Positions 35,970-45,068 of a DNA stretch of 64,000 bases are shown here, piece after piece. This DNA is from Marinomonas spartinae (GTDB taxonomy: Bacteria > Pseudomonadota > Gammaproteobacteria > Pseudomonadales > Marinomonadaceae). Position numbers and translations under genes: made by a program. A model generated the notes under the pieces. That model saw nothing but the letters and a program-made list of their open reading frames with translations, was not told the DNA's origin and searched no databases. The stretch lies in contig NZ_FLOB01000001.1 in NCBI RefSeq assembly GCF_900089775.1, positions 372,001 to 436,000 of the forward strand. The letters run 5' to 3'. Within the stretch, counting starts at the first letter, position 1. The number at the start of each line of letters is the position of its first letter.

Positions 35970-36846
35970 AAAGCACCTCCATCATGGTTTTCTTGTACTG
36001 TTCAGGATCAGCCTGATAATCTTGTAAATCAAAGGTAAAGGCTTGAGTTTTTGGCGCAAAGGTACCGTTTTCGACTTCCTCTAGAATCCTGTCGTATTCC
36101 GCTCTGTCTATGGGGTTAAACTGAACAATGTCGCCCGTACGGAAAAACACCATGGAGTCTTTTAAATAGGATAAGGTTTGCTGTGGGTCGTAAATGGGCG
36201 CCGGTGTCACGCCGAACATTTGATAGCCACCGGCTCCGCGAGCGGAATAAATACAGCCAAAACAGCCACCGTGGCCAAGGGTTTGTTTTGGGGTATCGGT
36301 GCGTGGACTTAAATATTTGGGGACTTCAAGTTGCTTCGCCTGTTCGACCATTTGAAACATAAAGGGGAGTCCTGCGACAAAACCCACCATAGACACAAAC
36401 CAAGGCGAGCCGCAGTGGGCATCGATAAAGGCTTGTACGTCTTTAAGACCATTGATGCGCGCCGCATACTCTAGATCGGTTGAATTGGGATCTTGATGGC
36501 GATCACGGAAGCGCATGAGGGTTTCATGGGTCCAAGGATCGTTATAAAGCACGGGAATTTCCACAATACGGGTGTCTAAGCGTTGTTTGCTATGATCTTG
36601 TGCCATGCTTTCTAAGGCTTTTACTTTAGCAAGCAAGATGTCTGGATGAATCACATCCGGATTAAATCGTACTTGGAAGGACGCATTGGCAAGACAGACA
36701 TCTAAAATGCCGTCAATGCGTTGTGCTTCAATGGCTTGCACCATGCCCAGACTTTTGAAAAAAGCCGGTAACGACATAGATTCAGATATCTCGGCAAACA
36801 GTTGTTCATCACCGCCAAAGGTATATCTAATGGGTTGTGAGAGCAT
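35959..36846 (-). CDS. PxpB/KipI-like carboxyltransferase subunit, divergent (second locus)
   Basis: About 295 residues from ATG 36846, which follows GGAGAAGG; a start at 36864 adds six basic residues. It is larger than the 234-residue PxpB of the first locus. The usual GFTPGFSFLG motif is replaced by GFVAGLPFMFQM, and the usual VPKGSVAIAENQT...PGGW segment by GHGGCFGCIYSARGAGGYQM. It retains the GVTP end. It overlaps the biotin carboxylase gene by 20 bases and pxpC2 by 11. It is likely a specialised carboxyltransferase subunit with a different substrate. Confidence 0.78.
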   Translation of the reverse strand: MLSQPIRYTFGGDEQLFAEISESMSLPAFFKSLGMVQAIEAQRIDGILDVCLANASFQVRFNPDVIHPDILLAKVKALESMAQDHSKQRLDTRIVEIPVLYNDPWTHETLMRFRDRHQDPNSTDLEYAARINGLKDVQAFIDAHCGSPWFVSMVGFVAGLPFMFQMVEQAKQLEVPKYLSPRTDTPKQTLGHGGCFGCIYSARGAGGYQMFGVTPAPIYDPQQTLSYLKDSMVFFRTGDIVQFNPIDRAEYDRILEEVENGTFAPKTQAFTFDLQDYQADPEQYKKTMMEVLYVD

Positions 36847-38230
36847 CGTCCTTCTCCTTTTCAATCAGTTTATGAAGGTTTTCTGGCAACCACACTTCCA
36901 GTGTGCCGGTATCAAAGTCCGCTGTTTTTATGGCGGGATCTTGCAGTAATGCTTTATGCAAAGGCATGGTGGTGAGTACGCCTTCTATTTGCGTCTCATT
37001 GAGTGCGGTTATCGCCCGTTCAAAGGCTTGTTGACGTGTTTGACCATGAATAATGACCTTAGCTAACAGCGAATCGTAATACGGTGGGATGAGGTAGCCA
37101 TCAAACAGATGAGTGTCGATACGAATACCTTCACCAACCGGCCATTGCAAATGCGTTAGGCGACCAGGGCTTGGGAAAAAGCCTTTTGCCGGGTTTTCTG
37201 CGTTAATTCGCATTTCAATGGCTGAGCCGTTGATTGTTATGTCATCCTGTTGAATAGACAAGGATTCACCGAGGGCGACTTTGATCATCCATTGCACTAA
37301 ATCGACCCCAGTAATGGCTTCGGTGACAGGATGCTCCACTTGAATACGCGTGTTCATTTCAATGAAGAAAAACGCTTCGCTTGTATCATCGTAGAGAAAT
37401 TCTAAGGTGCCCGCCCCCTTATAATGAAGTGCTTGCGCCAGCTTGGCGGCCTTTTGGCACAATTGCTCACGGATCGTTGACGATAAAGCAGGAGAAGGCG
37501 CCTCTTCAAACACTTTCTGACGTCGACGTTGTAAGGAGCATTCCCGTTCATATAAATGAATGGAATGCTCACCATCGCCCAGTATTTGCACTTCAATATG
37601 GCGTGCTTTTTCAATAAAGCGTTCTAAATAGACAGCACCAGAACCAAAGGCGGCTTTGGCCTCACTTTGTGCGATGATGAATTCTTTTGCCAGTTCGTTG
37701 GCATCACGAGCAATTCGAATACCGCGACCACCGCCACCAGCAGAGGCTTTGATAAGCAGAGGGAAACCGACGGTTTGCGCTGCGGCAATGGCGCCTTCTA
37801 ATGAGTCTATTTCGCCATCGGAACCGGGAACGACTGGGATGCCAGCCGCTTGGGCGGTGGTGCGTGCGCAGGCTTTATCGCCCATTTGGCGAATGGTATG
37901 GGCATCAGGCCCAACGAAAATTAAGCCAGCGTCCACCACGGCTTGAGCGAAATCGGCATTTTCAGATAAAAAGCCATACCCTGGGTGAATGGCTGTGGCA
38001 TTCATTTGTTTGGCCGCTTCAAGAATAAGTTCTGCCTTTAAATAGCTCTGGTCAGCACGGGCCGGACCGATGACCATGACCTCGTCCGCTAGCGTGGCGG
38101 GTAAGGATAATTTATCGGCTTCGCTGCAAACGGCAAGGGTTCGGATACCTAACGCTTGGGCTGCATGAATAATTCTCACGGCGATTTCGCCACGATTAGC
38201 AATCAGCAGTCTGTGATCAGAAAAGTTCAT
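36827..38230 (-). CDS. Biotin carboxylase (AccC-like) of the pxp-associated carboxylase
   Basis: About 467 residues. The start was taken at ATG 38230 (MNFSDHRLLIANRGEIAVRI), with AGGAG at a suitable distance; starts at 38239-38242 lie too close to that site. ATP-grasp landmarks are IHPGYGFLSENADFA, LIKASAGGGGRGIRIA, HIEVQILGDG, ECSLQRRRQKVFEEAPS and the active-site EMNTRIQVEHPVTEAITG. It carboxylates the biotin on the carrier encoded just upstream using ATP and bicarbonate. It is probably dedicated to this operon and not to fatty-acid synthesis, since its neighbours are PxpA, B and C-like proteins. Confidence 0.88.
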   Translation of the reverse strand: MNFSDHRLLIANRGEIAVRIIHAAQALGIRTLAVCSEADKLSLPATLADEVMVIGPARADQSYLKAELILEAAKQMNATAIHPGYGFLSENADFAQAVVDAGLIFVGPDAHTIRQMGDKACARTTAQAAGIPVVPGSDGEIDSLEGAIAAAQTVGFPLLIKASAGGGGRGIRIARDANELAKEFIIAQSEAKAAFGSGAVYLERFIEKARHIEVQILGDGEHSIHLYERECSLQRRRQKVFEEAPSPALSSTIREQLCQKAAKLAQALHYKGAGTLEFLYDDTSEAFFFIEMNTRIQVEHPVTEAITGVDLVQWMIKVALGESLSIQQDDITINGSAIEMRINAENPAKGFFPSPGRLTHLQWPVGEGIRIDTHLFDGYLIPPYYDSLLAKVIIHGQTRQQAFERAITALNETQIEGVLTTMPLHKALLQDPAIKTADFDTGTLEVWLPENLHKLIEKEKDDALTTH

Positions 38231-38238
38231 GGGACACA

Positions 38239-38487
38239 TCACTCCTGGATCTCAATAATGGCGACGACTTGACCTGGCTCAACGGGCTCAGAATCGTCCA
38301 CGCAGAAGCGGATTAAGGTACCTTGGGCGTCGGCAGTGAGATCAGAAAACTGTTTCATCACCTCGATTAGCCCTATCACCGTCGTGTTTTCTACCTGATC
38401 TCCTTCGTTAACAAAGACGTCAGACTCCGGTGATGGGCGACGATAAAAGACGCCGGGGAGGGGGGAAATAATGTCTAGGGTAGCCAT
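38239..38487 (-). CDS. Biotin carboxyl carrier protein (short, pxp-associated)
   Basis: An 82-residue biotinyl domain without the usual Pro/Ala-rich N-terminal extension of AccB. The biotin lysine is K45 in LIEVMKQFSDL, where many AccB proteins have EAMKM. The second half TADAQGTLIRFCVDDSEPVEPGQVV is the standard hammerhead fold. The start follows a GAGG site. It carries carboxyl between the biotin carboxylase and the PxpB/PxpC-like subunits downstream. The variation beside the lysine should still be acceptable to biotin ligase, but this is not tested. Confidence 0.85.
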   Translation of the reverse strand: MATLDIISPLPGVFYRRPSPESDVFVNEGDQVENTTVIGLIEVMKQFSDLTADAQGTLIRFCVDDSEPVEPGQVVAIIEIQE

Positions 38488-38584
38488 GTTTTGTTCCTCT
38501 TGAATGATTATATTGTTCTTTTATAAGAATCTTTTCTGTTTTAAAAATGCGTCAAAAACCTTCTATTTTAAATGCTTAACCTCG

Positions 38585-39349
38585 CTATGATCGGCTTGGT
38601 GAGCGAATGTGTATCCCCGCTTCGTGCAATGCCTTATAAGTCGCTTCCACCAGCGCTAGGGCACCGGGGGTATCACTGTGAATACAAATTGAGTCGAATT
38701 CGATTGAGATATCTTTGCCTTCAACCGTGTAGACTTTGCCTTCTTGGCAGGCTCGGAGGACTTTTTGGGCAACCTGTTCTGGGTCCAACGCGTCAACACG
38801 GCGGGTGAAGACAATGGAACCAGAAAGGTCGTAGTCACGATCTGCATAAAATTCACAGACCACGGGATGACCTACCCGTTTGGCCACCTTATGAACATTC
38901 GAACCATGCATCGCATACAGCATCAGTTCTGGTGACAGCGTGTGCAGTTTTTCCACCAAAAGTTCTGCGATCTCGTCATTGCGTGCCACATGCATGTAAA
39001 GCGCTCCATGGGGTTTGACATGTTGCAAGGTGAGACCATGCAACTTAGCAATTTCACGTAATGCGCCAACTTGATAGAGGATGTCGTTCACCAACTCGTC
39101 TGCTGAGGCCATCATATGACGTCGGCCAAAGCCCACTAGATCCCGAAAGCCCGGATGGGCGCCAATGGACACCCCATACTGTGCTGCCATTTTGACGGTC
39201 TGAGCCATCGTGGTCGAGTCACCGGCATGAAATCCAGTGGCGATGTTGGCAGAGCTGATTAATGGCATGATGTATTCATCAACACCATCGCCAATGGTCC
39301 AAGGGCCAAAACCTTCTCCCATATCCGAATTGAGGTCTACTGATCTCAT
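38585..39349 (-). CDS. PxpA/LamB-YcsF family protein (second locus)
   Basis: 254 residues. The start was set at ATG 39349 ([17 protein letters not shown]) behind AAAGGACAG; a longer reading adds 21 residues with no ribosome site. Motifs are [38 protein letters not shown] and CIHSDTPGA. It is the first gene of the operon pxpA2-carrier-carboxylase-pxpB2-pxpC2-permease. In the first locus its homologue is part of a 5-oxoprolinase. Here it probably acts on the carboxylated product or on a related cyclic amide. Confidence 0.9.
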   Translation of the reverse strand: MRSVDLNSDMGEGFGPWTIGDGVDEYIMPLISSANIATGFHAGDSTTMAQTVKMAAQYGVSIGAHPGFRDLVGFGRRHMMASADELVNDILYQVGALREIAKLHGLTLQHVKPHGALYMHVARNDEIAELLVEKLHTLSPELMLYAMHGSNVHKVAKRVGHPVVCEFYADRDYDLSGSIVFTRRVDALDPEQVAQKVLRACQEGKVYTVEGKDISIEFDSICIHSDTPGALALVEATYKALHEAGIHIRSPSRS

Positions 39350-39418
39350 CAAACTGTCCTTTCTGTTTTTTTTAAGTGTTAAATAACCCGTGGTGCATTT
39401 GCTGCATGACAAAATGAA

Positions 39419-39571
39419 AACCCCTCCCTAACCCTCCCCTTAAATAAGGGGAGGGAACTAATGGCCTGAGAATTCTCAAGCAAAGCCGTAAATCTCCGCT
39501 TAAATAAGGGGAGAACTGGAAATGCCTCAGTAACTGACTCCTCCCACTTACTAAGGGGCTGGGAGGGGGTT
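39419..39571. repeat. MITE-like or REP-like palindromic repeat element
   Basis: About 153 bases with imperfect terminal inverted repeats: AACCCCTCCCTAACCC on the left, and the reverse complement of the right end reads AACCCCCTCCCAGCCCC. TAAATAAGGGGAG occurs twice inside, at 39441-39453 and 39501-39513, exactly 60 bases apart. CCTTA/TAAGG stems make each unit fold. It lies in the divergent promoter region of the second pxp operon and its LysR gene. No transposase is present. Copy number elsewhere cannot be seen. Confidence 0.65.
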
Positions 39572-39718
39572 ATAAGAGATCAATTCACTTGCTTTGATAG
39601 TTTGCGAAAACTGTTTAAATGCACCACGGGTATAAATATATAAATGAAACTTGGTGTTTAAAAAGATCTATTTTTTGATAGGGTAGTATCTAAAAAACAG
39701 ATATAAGGTGGATGGGCG

Positions 39719-40639
39719 ATGGCGCTTACGATCAGACAGCTAAGATATTTTGTGGCCACCGCTGAAATTGGTCAGGTTTCCCAGGCGGCAATTCACCTTA
39801 ATATCTCTCAGTCGGCGGTTACGACAGCGATTCGTGATTTGGAAGATTTATTAGGGGTAGAACTCTTTTTACGCAGTACGCAAGGTGTCAGCCTGACGGA
39901 TCGAGGGCGACATTTTTTAAATCACGCCTATCAAGTCTTACGCAGTGTCGATGAAGCGCTAAATCTACCTCATACCGATGATGATGCCGAAGGGAAAGTG
40001 CGCCTTGCCGCCAGTTATACCGTACAAGGGTATTTTTTGCCTTACCATTTGCAGCGTTTGTCCCAGTGGTACCCGAATATCGCCATGGAGTTGTTTGAGT
40101 ATGAGCGGGTGAATATCGAAGCTCGCCTTGCGGATGATTCTATTGATATGGCGGTGGTATTAACGGATAACCTGACTCACCCAGACATTAAATCAGAACG
40201 CCTATTTGTCTCTGAAAGGCGACTTTGGATGCCCAGTAACCACCCATTTAGCAGTAAAACGGATTTGGTCTTGGAAGACATTGTCAAAGAGCCTTTTATC
40301 ATGCTGACCGTAGACGAAGCCGATCAAAGTGCCATGCGCTACTGGAAACGCAAACAACTTGAGCCCAATATTATTTTGCGCACCTCTTCGGTTGAGTCGG
40401 TCAGAAGCATGGTTGCCAATGGGTTAGGTGTGGCGATTTTATCGGATTTGGTTTATCGCCCTTGGTCCTTGGAAGGTCGACGTATCGAAACGCGATTGCT
40501 GGATGATGCTGTGTTACCTATGAGTGTGGGCCTTGCTTGGCGACGGGATAAGGTATTTACGCCTGCAATGAATGCCATTCGAGACTACTTCAAACAAGGC
40601 TTTTTGATGCCGCAACAAAATCTGTCGAAGCGTTCTTGA
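39719..40639 (+). CDS. LysR-type regulator, probable controller of the second pxp operon
   Basis: A 306-residue protein. The N-terminal winged helix is at residues 1-62 (TIRQLRYFVATAEIGQVSQAAIHLNISQ, LFLRSTQGVSLTDRG). It is followed by a type 2 periplasmic-binding-like effector domain (GKVRLAASYTVQGYF, VRSMVANGLGVAILSDL). It is divergent from pxpA2 across a 369-base region that contains a palindromic repeat element. The effector would then be the imported ring compound. This role follows from the orientation only. Confidence 0.88.
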   Translation: MALTIRQLRYFVATAEIGQVSQAAIHLNISQSAVTTAIRDLEDLLGVELFLRSTQGVSLTDRGRHFLNHAYQVLRSVDEALNLPHTDDDAEGKVRLAASYTVQGYFLPYHLQRLSQWYPNIAMELFEYERVNIEARLADDSIDMAVVLTDNLTHPDIKSERLFVSERRLWMPSNHPFSSKTDLVLEDIVKEPFIMLTVDEADQSAMRYWKRKQLEPNIILRTSSVESVRSMVANGLGVAILSDLVYRPWSLEGRRIETRLLDDAVLPMSVGLAWRRDKVFTPAMNAIRDYFKQGFLMPQQNLSKRS

Positions 40640-40891
40640 ATCGTCGAATGTGTCATAAAAGAGCGTCACAATAAGTCGTCAACTTTCGTCAGTTTATTGT
40701 TCTGCATGTCTATATAAGCAAAAGAAATGCTATAAAAAAGGAAGAGTATTGTTCGCCGTTTTTTAAAAGAGGCTTTTTGCCAGTCAAGCGGATACATTTG
40801 TTTAAGCACGATTGTGCTTTATCTAGATGCCGTGATTGTGCTACCAAAGAGTACCCGCGGTCGCTGAGTAAATAAGTGAGTAGAGAGATAT

Positions 40892-42739
40892 ATGCTGAGA
40901 TTCCATCGAGTGACGACGTTAGGCCTGTTTTTGATATTTGCTTGGGGCAGTTTACCTGCCGTGGCGAGTGCAAAGCCATCAGAGTACCAGATTCATGACG
41001 TAGTGCACTTACATAAAGATAAGACTTATTCGGATGTAACGACGTTTGATCGAACGGTATTAAGGGCGACAGATATAGGAGATGCAGGGCAGTTTTCGAC
41101 CACCTTTGATCCACATAATCAAACCTATAAACTGTTAAGTGCTTGGGTACTTCAGCCTGATGGCCAAAAAATCAATGTACCTGCTAGCCGAGTCTTAATT
41201 CGCCCTAGTGCGGCGGCACAAAATGCACCAGGTTTTGTTTCTACTAAGACGGCAACCATATTGTTTCCACAAGTAAAAATCGGCTCTAAAGTGCATGCGG
41301 AGGTGAAGGTCACCACCTTTAAGGCCTATAAACTAGGTTATAGTGATGCGTTTTCGGCCGGTATTTTTCATAACGGCGATGTCTATGTGACGCTAGATGC
41401 TCCAGCCTCCCTACCTTTGAGTGTCGGCGCTCAGAATGGTTTTCAATACACCAATAAGATCGAAGGAGACCGTCGTGTGATCAAGGGGCAATATCATATG
41501 CGTGGGGCTTCTCCTTCATTGTACGAGAACCATATGCCTAACCCATTGGATCTGAGTCCCTTGTTGAGTGTATCGACCATTACCAACTACCTTGAGTTAG
41601 CAAAAGATTATTATCATTTATCCGCTGACAAGGCGGTTGTCACACCGGAAATTCAGGCACTAGCGAATCACATTACCCAAGGCAAACAAGGTAAAGCAGC
41701 GGCTCGCGCGTTATACGACTGGGTGACGAAAAACATTCGCTATGTGGCGATGTATTTAACCGCTAATTCGAGCTGGATTCCCCATAGCGCCAGTCAAGTG
41801 CTGGAAAATGGTTATGGCGATTGCAAAGACCATGTCGTGTTATTACAGGCTTTATTAACCGCAAAAGGCATTAAGTCGGATCCCGCGATTATTAATTGGA
41901 GTAACCGTAATGTGGATTGGCCCGCGCCTTCTGTAGAGGCGTTTAACCATATGATTATCTATTTACCAGAGTTTGACTTATACGCTAACCCGACGGACCA
42001 AACTGCCCCGTTTGGGGTGTTGGATTATGGCTTACGTAATAAGCAAGTTCTGTTAGTAGGCAAGCATCCAAAACTGACTCGTACGCCTAAAGTGACCCCT
42101 AAAGAGGCCCGTTTTGTCACTAATGGCGACATTAAGGTCAGTCGCGATGGCACTATTAAAGGCAAAGCGTACGTCACCATGTCGCCTATACTGGAGTCTT
42201 ATTTACGCTACCAGTTATCGAATAAAGAGAACCGGCAAGATGCGATGAAGCAGGCATTGTCTGTGTTACCTCACTATGGGTTTGGGCATATGAAAACGAC
42301 CGATCCACATAATTTAGATGTGCCTTTTAGGTTCTCGATGGATTGGGTATCGCGTAAAGCCTTGCATGTGGCAACACGTGCATTTGTCTTGCCGGATATG
42401 CCAGACTTCGCCCCTCAAGATGCACCACAGCAATATTTAGGGGAAGATACAGTACGTCGTTATCCTGTGATGCTGCAGCCTAAAGACTTGCATTGGCATT
42501 TTACCCTCACGCCGCCTAAGGGCTATCACTTTAAGCATTTACCACCGAACGTGAATGTGCGTAATTCTGTTGGTGATTATGTGGCGAGCTATCACTTTAA
42601 AGGCCATAGTATGGTGGTGGATCGTGAACTTATTTTAAAAGTCCGACAGGTACCAGCAAAACAATATGACTTAGTGGAAAGCATTGTTAGAGCCGTGATT
42701 GATGATCAACAGTCGATAGTGAGTCTCAAAAAACGGTAA
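40892..42739 (+). CDS. DUF3857 / transglutaminase-like domain exported protein
   Basis: A 615-residue protein with an N-terminal signal peptide (GLFLIFAWGSLPAVASAK). A DUF3857 domain covers about residues 35-210 and a transglutaminase-like domain about 260-380. The expected catalytic triad is visible: Cys in GYGDCKDHVVLL, His in AFNHMIIYL and Asp in YANPTDQ. A long C-terminal beta-rich region with GDIKVSRDGTIKG follows. Family members may act as peptidases, transglutaminases or assembly factors in the envelope. It ends 50 bases before an Asp/Asn hydroxylase-like gene. Confidence 0.85.
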   Translation: MLRFHRVTTLGLFLIFAWGSLPAVASAKPSEYQIHDVVHLHKDKTYSDVTTFDRTVLRATDIGDAGQFSTTFDPHNQTYKLLSAWVLQPDGQKINVPASRVLIRPSAAAQNAPGFVSTKTATILFPQVKIGSKVHAEVKVTTFKAYKLGYSDAFSAGIFHNGDVYVTLDAPASLPLSVGAQNGFQYTNKIEGDRRVIKGQYHMRGASPSLYENHMPNPLDLSPLLSVSTITNYLELAKDYYHLSADKAVVTPEIQALANHITQGKQGKAAARALYDWVTKNIRYVAMYLTANSSWIPHSASQVLENGYGDCKDHVVLLQALLTAKGIKSDPAIINWSNRNVDWPAPSVEAFNHMIIYLPEFDLYANPTDQTAPFGVLDYGLRNKQVLLVGKHPKLTRTPKVTPKEARFVTNGDIKVSRDGTIKGKAYVTMSPILESYLRYQLSNKENRQDAMKQALSVLPHYGFGHMKTTDPHNLDVPFRFSMDWVSRKALHVATRAFVLPDMPDFAPQDAPQQYLGEDTVRRYPVMLQPKDLHWHFTLTPPKGYHFKHLPPNVNVRNSVGDYVASYHFKGHSMVVDRELILKVRQVPAKQYDLVESIVRAVIDDQQSIVSLKKR

Positions 42740-42788
42740 TGATTTAGGACTAGTCTAAGTCGTTGAAGGACGTAACCGGGGGATGGCT

Positions 42789-43463
42789 ATGAAACGTGTG
42801 CTGGCTTTTTGTGTTGATAAGTATTTCAGGTTATGGATTCGTAATGAGCCGATACTGGATAAATCGCAACTGTTTCCGCAAGGTCAGGCATTTGAAGACA
42901 GCTGGCAACAGATTAGAGAGGAGGTTGGGCATTATCTAGAGTCGAAATGGCAGCAGGTTCCAGAGTTTAGCCAAGTTGACGCCCATCAATACGATATTGC
43001 CAATACCGACTCCCATAAATGGAAAACAGCCATTGTCAAAATGTATGGCGTGTACATGAATGAGTCCATCAGTCCGACTCTGATACGGTTGGTACGCGAG
43101 AATGACCAGACCATTAGTAGTGCGTTGATTTCCTGCATGGAAGCAGGAAAAGATGTCCCCATTCACAAAGGGCCAAATAAAGGGGTGATGCGTTATCACT
43201 TACCCTTGTTTGTGGACTCTGGTGAGTGCTTTCTTACGATTGATGGTCAGCGTGTGGATTTAACCGAAGGGAGCGGACTGCTGTGGGACGATGCTTTCCC
43301 TCATGGTGCGTCTAACTTCACCCCATCGACTCGGGTGGTGTTATTACTGGATGTGAAGCGTCGTTTGCCTTGGCACTTGAATTGGCTGTACGAGCGTATT
43401 TTAGCCGCATTAAGGCAGACCGAAGAGTTTAAAGAGGCGGTTCGAAAAGCGCAGATCCAGTGA
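42789..43463 (+). CDS. Aspartyl/asparaginyl beta-hydroxylase family dioxygenase
   Basis: 225 residues from ATG 42789; the earlier ATG at 42783 touches the GGGGGA ribosome site and is less likely. The 2-oxoglutarate/Fe(II) core is seen in HKGPNKGVMRYHLPL (first His), EGSGLLWDDAFPHGASNF (second His) and RVVLLLDVKRRLPWHL (2-oxoglutarate Arg). The family hydroxylates Asp or Asn residues, or lipid A acyl chains in LpxO. The lack of an N-terminal TM helix argues against LpxO. Target unknown. Confidence 0.83.
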   Translation: MKRVLAFCVDKYFRLWIRNEPILDKSQLFPQGQAFEDSWQQIREEVGHYLESKWQQVPEFSQVDAHQYDIANTDSHKWKTAIVKMYGVYMNESISPTLIRLVRENDQTISSALISCMEAGKDVPIHKGPNKGVMRYHLPLFVDSGECFLTIDGQRVDLTEGSGLLWDDAFPHGASNFTPSTRVVLLLDVKRRLPWHLNWLYERILAALRQTEEFKEAVRKAQIQ

Positions 43464-43622
43464 TGAATAGGCGTTGTTGGATACTGACAGTCAGCGCTGT
43501 TGCATGTCTCTATTTATGAGTCACTATTTGTTATGAGTCACTATGTGCCCGTCGATAGTGGCAAGTACACATTATTGAGAATGAGAAATATCCATAAAAG
43601 AGTAAGAGTGAAAGGAGTACAA

Positions 43623-44801
43623 ATGAAACAATCGTATATAGCGGCATGTTTGCTGCTAGGCTGCATGTCACTCACCGCAGAGGCTGCTTCTAATACCGAC
43701 TCTGTGTTGGATGACAATTCAGCTAATTTTCCCATCACTCGACTGGATTATATTGGGGAATACATTATTCCTAATGACACCAAATTTGATCATGTCTTAG
43801 TGGGTGGTTTATCAGGGATTGATTACAGTGCGGATCGTAAGCAATGGTTGATGATCAGCGATGACCGAGCGAGTAAAGGCCCTGCCCGAGCCTATTTGGG
43901 AAACATGTCGATTACCGAAGACAAAGTCGGCCCGATGACGTTAACCAAAATGATTTCGCTTTATCAGCCAAATGATACCCTTTATCCGAGCAAGAAAGTC
44001 TATGAGAAAAACCATAAAGGCGTGGTGCCGGATTTTGAGTCTATTCGTTTTAATCCCTTCACAATGGGCTTTCGATATACCAGTGAAGGGGATCGCTCTC
44101 TGGGGATGAATCCGTTTATTCGCGATGCCTATATGGACGGTCATTACCTTGAAAAATTACCAATCCCCCAAGCTTACCGCTATGATCCGCACAATAGTAA
44201 AGTGGGCTTTCGCGATAATCTTGCGTTGGAAGGGAGTAGTTTTACACCCAATGGAAAAATGTACTTTGCCGCGATGGAGGCCCCTTTAAAGCAAGATGGT
44301 TCATTGCCTTCTTTGACGAAGGGCGCGTATTCTCGAGTGATTCGTTATGACGAGCTGGGGGATGTGATCGGTGAATATGTGTATCCGATTGATCCGTTGC
44401 CAGCAAAGCCTGGGCCTGGTAAGCATGCAGACAATGGTGTGTCAGAAATTTTGGCGTTGAACAGCCAACAGTTATTGGTCGTGGAGCGCTCTGGTATTCA
44501 GGATGCCGCAGGTCACTATCATGATTATATTCGCATCTATCAGGCGGATATTGATAATGCGACCAACGTTATTGGAGCAAAAACCTTGGTGCCGGGACAA
44601 TATCAGCCGATGAAAAAACATTTGTTGTTGAATTTGAATGATGACAAACATTTGCCGAAGCTCGATAACATTGAAGGCATCACATTTGGTCCCAAATTAG
44701 CAAATGGTCAACGAACACTGGTTCTCATCTCTGATAATAATTTCAATGCATCGGAAGTAACGCAACTATTAGCTTTTAAAGTGGTGTATAAAAAGGACTA
44801 A
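43623..44801 (+). CDS. Exported esterase-like / phytase-like protein (PF13449 type)
   Basis: 392 residues from ATG 43623 behind GAAAGGAG; an earlier reading adds 41 residues without a site. A signal peptide (SYIAACLLLGCMSLTAEAAS) is followed by a beta-propeller-like esterase domain: LDYIGEYIIPND, VGGLSGIDYSADRKQWLMISDD, GVVPDFESIRFN, NLALEGSSFTPNG and DNIEGITFGPKL. The family is annotated as esterase-like activity of phytase. Next to two phosphoesterase-family genes it may help scavenge phosphate from organic esters. Confidence 0.85.
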   Translation: MKQSYIAACLLLGCMSLTAEAASNTDSVLDDNSANFPITRLDYIGEYIIPNDTKFDHVLVGGLSGIDYSADRKQWLMISDDRASKGPARAYLGNMSITEDKVGPMTLTKMISLYQPNDTLYPSKKVYEKNHKGVVPDFESIRFNPFTMGFRYTSEGDRSLGMNPFIRDAYMDGHYLEKLPIPQAYRYDPHNSKVGFRDNLALEGSSFTPNGKMYFAAMEAPLKQDGSLPSLTKGAYSRVIRYDELGDVIGEYVYPIDPLPAKPGPGKHADNGVSEILALNSQQLLVVERSGIQDAAGHYHDYIRIYQADIDNATNVIGAKTLVPGQYQPMKKHLLLNLNDDKHLPKLDNIEGITFGPKLANGQRTLVLISDNNFNASEVTQLLAFKVVYKKD

Positions 44802-44948
44802 GGCAAGAGAAAATATCCTAGGCAAGACGTCTATTGATTGAAGGTTAATAGTCAAAAAAACATAAGAATCATTTACAAAGTGTATATAAATAGGCCTAGC
44901 GTCATGTTTTTTTCGGTTAATGGTAAGTTAACTGTAAGCTGGCGTGAG

Positions 44949-44981
44949 GTCATATTTATGACATGATACTGTCATTTATCC
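44949..44981 (+). promoter_or_regulatory. Three Pho-box-like half-sites upstream of the phosphoesterase gene
   Basis: GTCAT at 44949, GACAT at 44960 and GTCAT at 44971 are spaced exactly 11 bases apart, each followed by AT-rich bases, which is the PhoB direct-repeat pattern. They lie 88-120 bases before the phosphoesterase start. The second half-site is degenerate. Confidence 0.5.
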
Positions 44982-45068
44982 TCTCTAGTCTCACTTCCAA
45001 GTAAGTATTTCTACTTACTCTCATTTGTATTGTCTATCAATCATCTTTGCCTATCAGAGGGTCGTTCA

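Noticed and set aside
36827..38487. Reading the biotin carboxylase and carrier as the housekeeping accBC
   Set aside because: The carrier lacks the AccB N-terminal extension and both are embedded with overlaps in a pxp operon, so a dedicated role is more likely.
39419..39571. CRISPR-like array (repeated TAAATAAGGGGAG)
   Set aside because: Only two copies of a 13-base repeat, with similar spacing to terminal inverted repeats; no cas genes.
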